Positions 46,116 through 56,500 of a stretch of DNA of 64,000 nucleotides are shown piece after piece. Origin of the DNA: Setophaga petechia (Eukaryota > Chordata > Aves > Passeriformes > Parulidae); NCBI GenBank assembly GCA_024362935.1, contig JANCRA010000025.1, positions 13,728,936-13,792,935 on the forward strand, given 5' to 3'. The translations under genes and the position numbers were made by a program. A model generated the notes under the pieces. The model saw nothing but the letters and a program-made list of their open reading frames with translations. It was not told the origin of the DNA and searched no databases. Position 1 is the first letter of the stretch. Each line of letters begins with the position of its first letter.

Positions 46116-48138
46116 GTAAGCTCCCAGCAGGGCTGGGCTGGGTTTCCTCCACCTTGATGGAGTTCCCACATCTCCCAGAAGGAATCCCAGCCTGGGGATG
46201 GGTGTTGCTGTTTGCTGCATGCAGCCCATGAGAGCAGGAATCCCAGGGCGTGCAGGCAATCCTGATCAGGCACATGATCTGCTGGTTTCAGCAGATGAAC
46301 CTGTGGCTGTTTGGACAGTCCCTGGGATGTTTGATCAATCCTGCCTGTGAATTAGGACAGCTTATTTGAGAGCTGTAGGCTCTCCAAACAATCACCAGGG
46401 AGTCACTGAATAGGTGAGCCTTGAGCCTACAGTGTTCTGCTCTGTGTGTATTCAGCAAGGAGAAATGAGAGATTGTCTCCTTTGGCTGCTGCCAGGAGCA
46501 CACTGAATGTCAGATTAAGTTAATACAACATGCATTTGCCTTCTGCTCTAATTGTACTTGGAGATTTTCAAGTGCTTCACTGGGAGATGAAACCCATGAA
46601 TCACAAGGTTTTATGAAAGTATCAAGAGTCTGTGACAAAATGAACTCTTAAGTATAGCATTTTTCAGCCTTTTTCTGAGTATGGGTGTGGTGAAAAAGGG
46701 TATTGAAGGGAGAAACTTAAAAGAATTGTGTGTATAAAATACATTTTTACAGAATAACAACGACAGACTAGGTAGTGTCACGTTTAAAGTGAGGCTACTG
46801 AGTCTTCACTGAAATCCTTCAGGATGCTTCACTTTTCTAACAACATTTACTTTATTTCAAATTTTAAAATATTAGGCAATGACAATTTCTATATCTATCT
46901 GTAAGGCAGTCAGCCCTTGATGCAATGCTTCACCAACGACATTCTAGTCAATATTTATATACTGATGTCATACTCATTCTAGTAGTTGGGGTTTTTTCAC
47001 CAGAAAGAGGAAATACTTTTAACCTGCATTGTAACATTCATTCTCTGGGTTATAACATATTTTCTCCAAGCCTGAGAGGGCTTTTTCTCAGCAATCCAAT
47101 ATTACAGATACTTGCTATTTTCAGAATTCTCATTTTCTTTCCTTCTTTAGAAAAATATCAACAAAATGAAGAAGACCACAAACTATTTTAATGTGCCATG
47201 TATTGAATCTTTAACACTGGATTTATTTGCCATTTTTCAGAAGTAAAACACTTGATCAGAAACATACTTTTTAGTAGTTCTAAATTCCTCGTTGGGAATA
47301 TCTTTCTCATATTTAGAGAAGTAAAGTTTGATACAATTAAATTAAATATAAAAAATATATATAAAACTTATATATTACGTATATTATATATTATATATAT
47401 AATATATATAATATACATAAATATATATAAAACTTTACTTATATATTATGTATATTATATATTATATATTATATATTATATACCATATATTATATATTAT
47501 ATATTTAAAGTTTTTATAGAGAGTAAACAACTGTGACTTTCAGCAGCTCCCTCTAAAATGTTTTTCTCTCTCCCCTTCCTTCCAAATTTCAAAAATGCTT
47601 CATTTCTGTCACTTTCCATTCACCAGTAAATTCCCCACTGATGGATTCAGTTGCACTTGACCTTGCTATAGGCACAGTCTCACAAAGTCTGGTGTGTCTG
47701 GCAGCTGAGGGACACAGATCACAGGCAAGCAGGGTGCCAGTGTCACCTGAGCAGGACAATGTCCCTGCCTGCCCAGCAGCAGAGTCTCAGCTGTCACATC
47801 CTGCTGAGGGCTCTGCCTCAGCCACACAGGTCTGAGAGCACTGCACTGCCTGGGAGGGAAATGAGCTGCACGAGTTTTAAGGAGAAAAGTGTTCAGAATC
47901 TGCCTTGCAGCAATCCTACCTTGCAGCTTGCTTGGAAGGTGGAGTTGATTGGTTTGAGATGCCTGCACACTTTCTGTAAATACATTTGCTTTGGAAGGGG
48001 CACAGTGTAGAGGGGAAGAGCCTAAAGCATATTGTGTCTTTGCTGTGTGTCCAGTGGGAATGCACTAAAAGAAACTGAAAACAGATTTCCTGTAGCGTGC
48101 AATGAGTGATGGACACGTTGTGTGTGTTGCTGTTTCAG
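46116..48138 (+). other. CACNA1C: CACNA1C intron 47
   Basis: This 2-kb intron contains a strongly AT-rich microsatellite-like block of TATA-type repeats at 47340-47512. The rest is unremarkable. Confidence 0.75.
47340..47512. repeat. AT-rich TATA-type microsatellite tract
   Basis: About 170 bp consist almost wholly of A and T in ATTATATATT and TATATAAAACTT units, with many overlapping self-complementary stretches. It is likely to be length-variable and able to extrude cruciforms. Confidence 0.85.
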
Positions 48139-48242
48139 GTCGAAGAGCATCTTTTCACTTAGAGTGTTTGAAAAGACAGAAAAACCAGGGTGTGGATGTC
48201 TCACAGAAGACAGTCCTGCCTTTGCATCTGGTCCATCATCAG
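48139..48242 (+). CDS. CACNA1C: CACNA1C exon 48 (Ser1928 PKA site)
   Basis: This 104-nt exon completes glycine and encodes [20 protein letters not shown] and [14 protein letters not shown], ending in phase 0. RRASF is the consensus PKA site corresponding to Ser1928 of rabbit Cav1.2, a known adrenergic and glucose-responsive phosphorylation site. The serine and both arginines are retained. The acceptor is TGTTTCAG and the donor GTGAGT at 48243. Confidence 0.98.
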
Positions 48243-50580
48243 GTGAGTGTTAATAACCAGACATGGCCCCTGCCACCTGCAGTGCCCCCCAGAGCATCCC
48301 AACCCACTGTTTAAAAACCATTTGGGATAGATTCCCACCCATACCAAAGGCTCAGGTTTTAGCAATCAGGATTTTTATCATTCCCAGAATGCTACAGGAA
48401 TATGTCCCTTGGAGTCAGCCACAGTTATCATTGTCTGATGCTCATGAAAGAATAAAATAAAATTCTAGCAAAAATATGAAAATAACTACCCAAATTGCAT
48501 GCTGCAGTACAATCACACTGCCTTTGATGGCAGTATGCACATGAATAAAGTGTGCACAGTCTAATATTAATTAAAGGTAACCAGTAAGTGTAATTAACCA
48601 TTTTAAAGCACAAACTGATTACATGTCATCAATCAGCTTCTTAAGCCCTTTGTAACTGTGTTCAGCAGCCTGGCAAATGCATGCCTGAGCAATACCTGAA
48701 TGATCAGCCAGCTGTCAGGCTCCAAAGGAGAGCTCTGACTTCTGGTTTGATGATGCCTCTTTTTGTCACCCATAAAAGAAACAGGTGCAGATGGCAGTGC
48801 CAGCCTTGCAGGTGTGGCATCCTGCTCTGTGCAGTCCCCCCAGGCAGGGTAGAATGGCCTTGCTGCTTCCTGAGGCTGCCACAAGGGCAGAAAATGTCAC
48901 ACAGCAGGAACGGGAGGAGTGAGAAGTCAGAGGAGTGAGAGAGGGGTGGGCTTGAGGCTCCCTGGCTTTTCTCACCTCCACTTCCAGAGAGTTATCCTTT
49001 AATTCTTGAGCTCCAGAAAGCAGTGGTTTGCAGAGAGTTACAGCTGTGGTAGGGACAACCAGAAAACGTGTTGGAGCAGGGAGGGTTGGTCAGGAAACAG
49101 ATTCCCATGCTCACCACAGCAGAAGCAGCCCTTTTGCCTTCCCATGGCAGGCCAGGCAGAGGGAGCACAGGGAACACAGGGAACACAGCCCTCCCAGCCC
49201 ACACAGCTGACAAAATCACCTCCCTCCAAACCTCTTCACCCTTCCCCATCCCACCATGCAGCCCAAAACCTGGAGGGATGGGGCTCTGCCCACACAGGTG
49301 TCACTCAGCCAGACTGAAGGGCTACCCTGAAAGAGGCATCTGGCTGCCAGCTGACTCTGCAATGTTCCTGTTTATAAAACTGTTAACCAACAACAGTGCC
49401 TAAAATAAGGCCACAGAGTGGAAAGGTTGTCTCTGCTAAACTTAATGGATTCTGTTGCTGTGAAGGCTTGAAGAGGTGTTCTCATGGAACACCTGTAAAT
49501 CATGATATGTAAATGTGTTCAGCTGAAGCTCAAAGCAATCCTACACAGCTTCCTTCAGCTTCCTCAGAACCTTACATTTTTGATAAAACATTTTGTGTAA
49601 GTTTCTGCCAACAAGCTGAGATATTGGTTCTGTTGTCCTGCCTGACAGATCCAGGTCTCTCCTTGAAGTCCTGGCAGTTTAAGGGATGTGCTGAGGCCAT
49701 CATAGCCTGCAGGGTATGACTTACTCAGAAGTTTTAAGGGCTTTCTTCCTCATTGAAATTTGATAGGAGTCTGACATCTAATTACCAAGAGAACCTCACT
49801 GAACTTTCAGATGACTGAGAATTAATTCTTTTTTTCAGAATGAAAAAATTATTTTTTTCTGACACTGAGGTCACCAGCACAACATAATTATCAGTTCCCA
49901 AGGATTTCAGTGGCAGATGGACTGAGCTTCACTGAACATTAGGTAGCTTTAAGTGAGCTGTCTAATTAAAATTAGTCAGTTCAGCCCCACTGTGGTCAGT
50001 GGAGGGAAGGAGCATCACCAAAGGGCAAGTTTAAGTCTTGTGTAAGTCATGTCTTTGAGGCAGTGTTTTCAGGCAAGCAATGAAGAGCAGGGAGGCTTTT
50101 CAGTGCCTTTCTGCACAATTAGCTTAGACTAAGCACAAAGCCTTGTCCCAGCCTGAACACAACACAGTCCACACCCTTTTGTAGTTTCTATGCATTTATT
50201 TCATTGCTCAGCCATGAGCTCTGTGAGATGAGTTCATGACTCTGACAGTCCTGCTTATAGAACAAGGAAGCAGTCACCATCAATAAGGCATCAGATCAGC
50301 CCTGTGCACCAAGAGGAATTCATTTTAAGAGGAGGCTGAATGACTCAGAGGTTGTGTATATGATTACAGGAAGGACTGGATGGCTGAAAGTATAATCATC
50401 AGATATTGATCCTCCCACCAACAGCAGATGCCTTAAAATCCAGTGGTGGATTTCAAGCTATTGCCAACTGCACACACATCTAAAATTCATATCTGGTATC
50501 TGTTCAGGTTCCTCAGCAGACACTTAAAACAGCAATTGGCAATAAAAGCCTGTGCTGTGTGTGGTGTCAGTGGTGGGAAA

Positions 50581-50687
50581 ATGGGGCTGCATCCCTCCTG
50601 ACAGTGCCATGGGAATGGGACTGCATCCTCCAGGCAGTGCTGTGGGAATGGGGCTGCATCCTCCATGCAGTGCCATGGCTCCCAGGC
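50581..50687. repeat. 33-34 bp minisatellite, three units
   Basis: The units share CTGCATCCTCC, CAGTGC and TGGGAATGGG; CTGCATCC begins at 50587, 50621 and 50654. The copies are imperfect. No function is evident. Confidence 0.75.
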
Positions 50688-50874
50688 TAAAGATCTGTGG
50701 TTCTGATAATTTCCAGTCCAGTGCTTGGCACTAGGACAGGGCACACCATTTAAAGGAAAGCTTGCAAAATGAGTTTGCAGCACACTTCCAAACCCTTGAA
50801 GGAGCTGGCAGCTGTGTTCACAAGCCTCAAGACTCTCCAGGCCTTTCTCGGATGGTTTCTTCAGCACCTCCTTG

Positions 50875-51240
50875 TGTAGCCACATTTCTCTTCACAGAGA
50901 AAATCTGAACCTCAGAGAAAGGAAAACAATTCTTATCTTATTTGCTGTGCCTGTGTTGTGCCAAAGCAGAATGCAATATGGAGATTGTTTACCCAGAGTG
51001 ACGGTGTTTTGTTTCCTTGGTCTGTCAGGGCTAGGTGTGTGTGTGAGTTGGGACTGTTGGGTCACGAGATTCAGGCAGTTGTGTGTAGAGTTGAGAGCTT
51101 GGCAGATTCAGTTTAGATGTAATGTAATAGAGTGTAATGTAATACAGGATAACATAGTATAAAAAAGTAATTAATTAGTGGAGATGGAGTCAGATGCAAC
51201 ATTCTCTCCCCCTCATCGGGGTCGAAAATATCCACAATAT
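50875..51240 (+). mobile_element. Probable solo LTR, sense orientation
   Basis: The block begins TGTAGCCACATTTCTC. It contains AACCTCAGAGAAAGGAAAAC, GGAGATTGTTTACC, repeated GTAATGTAATA units, a TATA-like AGTATAAAAAAG (about 51157) and GATGGAGTCAGATGCAACAT near its end. The order of landmarks parallels the LTRs at 32276 and 35269 read on their own strand, so it is probably a diverged relative. CCTTG occurs at both edges (50870-50874 and 51241-51245), a possible 5-bp target-site duplication, but the right end lacks the expected CA, so the boundaries are tentative. Confidence 0.65.
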
Positions 51241-51292
51241 CCTTGTTCCAGCCCTGCAATCCCTCGCTCACGCTGTCGCTCTGTGTCCGCAG

Positions 51293-51610
51293 GCGCTGGC
51301 AGTGGCCGGCCTGAGTCCCCTGCTGCAGCGAAGCCATTCCCCCACCGCGTTCTCTCGGCTGTGTGCTACGCCCCCGGCCACGCCCTGCAACCGGGGCTGG
51401 CCGCAACAGAGCATCCCCACGCTGCGCCTCGACGGGGCGGACTCCTCGGAGAAGCTCAACAGCAGCTTGCCGTCCGTGCACTGCGGCTCCCGGTACCCCG
51501 AGAGCGGCGGCAGCCCCAGGAGAGCCCGGCCCGTGTCCCTGACCGTGCCCAGCCCCAGCGCAGGGAGCAGCCGGCAGTTCCACGGCAGCGCCAGCAGCCT
51601 GGTGGAAGCG
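51293..51610 (+). CDS. CACNA1C: CACNA1C exon 49 (distal C-terminus)
   Basis: This 318-nt, phase-0 exon encodes 106 residues: [20 protein letters not shown], then a variable proline- and serine-rich part with [24 protein letters not shown] and [12 protein letters not shown], ending [13 protein letters not shown]. It is GC-rich, with GC-rich third positions unlike the upstream exons. The distal C-terminus binds back to the proximal part as an autoinhibitor and can enter the nucleus as the CCAT fragment. The end of this exon begins the AKAP15-binding leucine-zipper-like helix. The acceptor is GTCCGCAG and the donor GTAAGA at 51611. Confidence 0.97.
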
Positions 51611-51859
51611 GTAAGAACGCACGGGCACCGAGGATGCTGGGACACGGCCAGCTAGGAACATGGCCCTGGAAGAGCAGGGCGGCAGATCCGCTGCTGCTCG
51701 CAATGCCGGGAGTAGGAGAGCCCTTCTCCCAGGTTTAGAAGCATGAATGGGAGGAGGAAACACAGCAGTGAAGAGGGTTGTGTTGGAGGTGAGGCGGGGT
51801 TGGCGCTGCAGGGTACTAACACGTGTCTTTGTGTTCTGGTTCCCCACCTGCTTTTGAAG

Positions 51860-52156
51860 GTCTTGATTTCGGAAGGACTGATGCAGTTTGCTCAAGATCC
51901 AAAGTTCATTGAGGTCACAACCCAGGAGCTCGCAGACGCCTGCGACATGACGATAGAAGAGATGGAAAATGCAGCAGACAACATTCTCAATGGTAACAGC
52001 AAGCAGAGCCCCAATGGCAACCTCTTGCCTTTTGCTAACTGCAGGGACCCAGGGCAGGACAGTGCAGGAGAGGAAGAGGAAGAGGTGCAGAACCCGGATT
52101 GTAGGATAAGTCAGGAGGAGCTCAAGGACAGCAGGATTTATATCAGCAGCCTGTAG
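51860..52156 (+). CDS. CACNA1C: CACNA1C exon 50, terminal coding part
   Basis: The 3'-terminal exon opens in phase 0 and encodes [60 protein letters not shown] and [15 protein letters not shown]. It ends SRIYISSL before TAG at 52154-52156. The first half is the helix that anchors AKAP15 and PKA. The last residues resemble the VSNL or VSSL terminus of mammals, a possible PDZ ligand. The acceptor TTTTGAAG lacks a C before AG but has a pyrimidine tract. The acidic EEEEE run is longer than I recall in mammals. Confidence 0.98.
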   Translation, partial: VLISEGLMQFAQDPKFIEVTTQELADACDMTIEEMENAADNILNGNSKQSPNGNLLPFANCRDPGQDSAGEEEEEVQNPDCRISQEELKDSRIYISSL

Positions 52157-52634
52157 TTGCCAGGGCTGGAAGCGATGCTGGTTTTTTATTTGTTTCAATG
52201 TTCCTAATGGGTTTGTTTCAGAAGTGCCTCACTGTTCTCGTGACCTGGAGTAACCGGAACAGCGTTCTTCATTCATTTCTGTTGGGACGAGTCGCAGAGT
52301 TGGGTGGTGTAAGAAAGCTTTTCAGGAGCGGATATAACCCCAGCACGTGTCCATGAGGGAAGAGTGAGGAGGAGGAGGAGAAGAAGAGGAGGAGAGCCAG
52401 CTCCCTCTTTTTTTCAGTCCCTGCACAAGGAACGACAGCTGCCTCCGGAGCACGAAGGGGAACCTCAGCTTCCTGTGGATCGCCCTAGCCAAAAGGACCC
52501 TGCGCCAAACGGGTGTCTTTCAACCTTGCTTGTAAAAATCATTTTGCACATGTTCTGTATGAGCCTCACCGTCTCCATAAAGCCAAGGCCCTTTGATTCG
52601 GAAGGAGAGGAAGACTTCTGCTGTGGATTCCCAC

Positions 52635-52860
52635 ATGGCCACGGGGAGGAGGAAGCAGGAGAAGCCCAAGGTGCGGCCCAGCCCTGCCGAGACTCCGGCT
52701 GCGGCCCCTGCCGGCCAATCAGAGCTCGGGCGGTCACTCGCCAGCCAATCCGAGTTTAGGCGGTTTTATGCTGGCCAATCAGAGCTAGCGCGCCAACTGT
52801 GCCAGCCAATGGAAGAGCAGGCATGGCGGCGGGGCTGAGAGGCCGCCGGGCCTGTGCAGA
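52635..52860 (+). promoter_or_regulatory. CpG-rich segment with four CCAAT boxes at 30-bp spacing
   Basis: CCAAT occurs at 52715, 52745, 52775 and 52806, each within GCCAAT and mostly followed by CAGAGCT or CCGAG. The units form a degenerate 30-bp tandem repeat rich in CpG. Such phased CCAAT boxes are typical NF-Y sites in CpG-island promoters. An open frame from ATG at 52635 to TGA at 52838 runs through the repeat as near-10-residue units (GQSEL, SQSEF, GQSEL). It begins MATGRRKQEKPK, which faintly recalls the RRKQ start of some zinc-finger repressors. Another ATG with good context is at 52823. Function is unproven. Confidence 0.5.
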
Positions 52861-52922
52861 GTTCTTCTTGTTTCGCAGTTTGGTATTTTCTTGAAAGCAT
52901 GTTGCAGTTTTTATTTTGACTA

Positions 52923-52924
<2 letters not shown>

Positions 52925-52965
<41 letters not shown>
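52925..52965. repeat. TTA trinucleotide microsatellite
   Basis: About thirteen TTA repeats lie in the CACNA1C 3' UTR. They are probably length-polymorphic. Confidence 0.95.
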
Positions 52966-53314
52966 TTGAGGGAGAAGGGAGTGTTTACAGCGTTTTGTAA
53001 TCACCTACCTTTTTTTCGTTTTGGTTTATTTTCACCTTTGCAGATGTTAAATTGGTTTGATCATGTTGTATTATTATTTAAACTGGGGTAGGGGTGGTTT
53101 CTCCATTGGAATTTGGTAGAAGTATAATGATAGATGAGTTTTGCCAACCATTATGTACACCGAGGATTTGTAATTTTATTTACTAGCAACCGAAACCTTT
53201 TGTTGTTGTTGTTTTATAATTTAAAGATAGTAGGCAATGCACTTGATATAGTCTTGCACATTTGAGTGATTGATTTGGGTTCTTTTTAGTGCTAAGTGTA
53301 TCTGTGAGTGTGGG

Positions 53315-53321
53315 AGCAATA
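53315..53321 (+). promoter_or_regulatory. Candidate miR-137 seed match
   Basis: AGCAATA is complementary to positions 2-8 of miR-137. CACNA1C is a reported miR-137 target in mammals. A seven-base match in a 7-kb UTR can be chance, so this is only a candidate. Confidence 0.25.
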
Positions 53322-53528
53322 GGAGCGAGTGTGAGTGCATGTGTGTGTGCGTGTGTGTGTGTGTAAGAGCAGTTCTCCACGTCCTGGTTTGAGCTGCAGG
53401 AGATCTGTATCTGGGGCCATTCGAATGCAAAAACAAACCACTGTCTCTGCTTTCGAAAAGGGAATCAGTAACTTTGCATTTTCTGTTCCACAAGATATGC
53501 AAAAACAATGCAATAATATTAATTTTAA

Positions 53529-53534
53529 AATAAA
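53529..53534 (+). terminator. CACNA1C: Proximal AATAAA in the 3' UTR
   Basis: AATAAA lies 1.37 kb after the stop codon in AT-rich sequence, followed by GTAAGTTGTGTCGG, a GT-rich stretch. It could give a shorter transcript. Confidence 0.4.
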
Positions 53535-56500
53535 ATTGTAAGTTGTGTCGGCATTAAAACTGTATAGAAAAAGAAAAAAATTTACGGGGGTGGGGGGGAA
53601 ACAAAAAAAGAAAAACAAACCAGAAGACGTTACGCTTCGATATATTCCGTGTGATGTTTTATTGCATTGATAATGTTTCTGTTGAAGAAACCGTTATACT
53701 TGAATTCAGGTCAGTTTCAGTATTTTTCAAATATTTTTTTAAAATGAATTGCAATTGTGCCAAGCAAAGATAATGAATTGAATTAAGTTTGTTTAAAAAA
53801 AAAAAGAAAAAAAATAATCACTTCTTGTATATTTTGCTGCATGTCAAGTGAGTCATTTCGTATTTGGAATGTGCCAAGCTTTACCTTTGAACTTTTAAGT
53901 GCTTTTTTACATGTGGTTGGGGAAAGGGTACTACTTTATTTTTTTTTTCCTTTTTTAATTTGTACGATGAACAAAGTGTACCTGGTGTAAGTAACTATTC
54001 TGCAATCCACTGACAGGTTGAACGTTACTGATTTTGCATATCTTGTGTTCATTTTCCTTCTTCCTCACTCCCTTTTAACGTGCACGATGACTTTATCGGT
54101 AGAGAATCTTTCTTCCCAAGACTGGGACATTTTATTCAGGCTTTGTTTTCTTTCCTTTTGCTCAGTTCCTCTAAAGGTCTCGTCCCATTCAAGGGTGGCA
54201 AGACCCTCAAAGCCCATTTGGCAGATCCATCCTACACGTTCAGCTGGCACCAGCAATTTAAGGAGCGGGGCGGAAAAAATCTGGCTTCAAAATTATTTTA
54301 TTAAATAGCTGAACCCTGATCAATTTTAGCAGGATCCTGGGATAAGAAATGCAAGAATCAGGACAGTTGGCAAAGTAAAGTTACCTAACCCTGGTCTAGG
54401 CTGAAAGCAGAGGGAGAGGGAGAGAGCTGTGGATCTTTATTAGGAGAATTGCTGCAGGCTGGTCAAGATGCAGCTGCCAAGTGACTTTTTGGTGTTCCTA
54501 TGCATGGTCTCAATCCTCTTCCCAGACTTTAGTGGAGGGTACTAAGTCACAAGACATCTGGCAGCACAGCGTGACCCAGCCACAATTCCTGACTAGTAGG
54601 CGTGAAACTGTCACACTGACGGTTGGCCCTAACCCTGAGAGAGGCTGAAAAAACAGGCAGGTATTGTTAGATTTTATGCAACTGGTTTTTGTCTAGACTA
54701 CTGCTGGGTTTTTTTCCCTCCTCAGGATGATTCACAAACTTGCAGATCAGTTCTGAGGTGTGATCTGACTCAGAGCTAAACTTTGATTCAAATCTTGAGC
54801 TTCTGCAGATGTCCAAGAACACCCTTCACTGCATACATTGATTACATTATTTTTGTGATGCTCTTGTTTTTCTTCTCGATTCTCTGGGGCTTAAAGGAGA
54901 AATAGCAAAGTATTTTTGTCTGTACTTTTTGAACTGGCCAGTATCAGCTCAAGGTACCTTGGAAAAAAACAAATACTAGAGAAATATGAATCCATTTGTA
55001 CAAGGATCCATTACAAAATCATAATTCAAGGTTTCCCTGGAGAAAGTGACCAGGTGGTGTGGGTCAGTCTCATCCTTTCATCCCTGGTGCCTGTACAGAG
55101 ATGGGCACAGATGTGTCTCCCTGTGAGTTTGCTGCTGATGTGCTCCAAAGGGACTTGAAAGGGAAGAATGCCCATGCCTGGCTGTTCCTGAAAATGCTGT
55201 GTAAGGGCTCCCTAACTCATTTTCTTTCACTACAAAGTCCATCTGACCCTCCCAATGGAAGACAGGGGTTCTTCATTCCTTAAAAACAGTGCTTACCCAA
55301 ATTAGTGGTGACAGTGAACATTTTGGATGCTTGACAGCCCATCTTTTAGGATTGTTCTTGATGGGAAGGGAAATGACAGGAAGAATAGTGCCCCAGGCAG
55401 TGAAAGATGTTGCTCCCTCGGGGTTCAGAGCCTATGGCCAGGGAAAACCCCACTCTCTCCTGGAAGACCCCATAGGGTCAGAGTGGAAAATGTATGGCTA
55501 GCAGAGAATGCAAATGACTTCTGCAGTTTGAGGGGTTGGTATTAAATTTAGTAATTGCTGGTGCCAGCTGTGCAAACTTCTCTTTCTGGGGAGGGTGGCT
55601 TTTTTTTTCTATTTTTTTCATTTGAGGTACTTCCAATGTGCACATTGTGACAGGCCTGAGCAAAGAGTGCTGCCCCCTGCGAGTGAGGCAGGGTTGGGGA
55701 CAGTGGGAAGCAGGGGGCAGGTTTAATTCCTGGAGTGTTTCCCTGTGTATGGGAGTGGATGGTGGGTAAAATCCCTGTGCTGTGGATGGAAGCTTTGAAG
55801 GAACCGATGGCTGAGAAGTGGCATGGAAGGAAAGAATGGGGAAAATGATCTGCTGTTTGCCTCTGAGCTTCTCTGACTCGCGAGAGGACACTGCAGACTA
55901 AAGACATTTCTTATAAAACAACAAACCTCCTCCCTGTATCACTCCTGCTCATTAGTCCAGACAGTACTGGGTCAGCCACATCGGGTGCATTTCTTTTTTT
56001 CTTCCCTATTTCTGTGTGGCTGACGTGATGGGAAAGCAAGTGGAACTCATGATCCAGAGCTGGAGTTTCGTTGTCCACAGACCTTTTGTGCATCATCTGC
56101 CTCTTCAGCTGGACATGTGGACGATGATGGTGTGTAGATGCTGCTGCTACTGCAGGGGTCCCGCCTGTTTTCTTGCCCTGCCCACCCCACCCCAGCACGG
56201 AGAGACAGCCAGAGAGGCGCCATGTACAGAACCGCATCTATTTCTGCTTTGTTTTCTGACTCACAACCCTGCCCCAGTGACTACGACAACAACAACAACA
56301 ACAAAAAAAGGGCAAATGCATTTTTTACATTTCTTGATAATTTCCAAAGCAATGTATCATTGCTTTCTTTAGACTGACGCCAATATAAGTTGTATGGGTC
56401 TCAGCCAGGCTCCTGTGTCTTTTCTGCCTGAGTTTCAGATTGCTGTATGAAATGTATGCGCGTTTGCACACAGACACAACCAGACGAGGTGGCAGCACCC

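Larger units (their letters stand above)
48243..51292 (+). other. CACNA1C: CACNA1C intron 48
   Basis: This 3-kb intron holds a three-unit, 33-34 bp minisatellite at 50581-50687 and a sense LTR at about 50875-51240, close to the next acceptor. Other sequence is unremarkable. Confidence 0.75.

Noticed and set aside
51113..52198. 361-codon open frame on the minus strand
   Set aside because: It is antisense to exons 49 and 50. Coding constraint and high GC of the sense exons explain the lack of stops, and no domain or splice support is visible.
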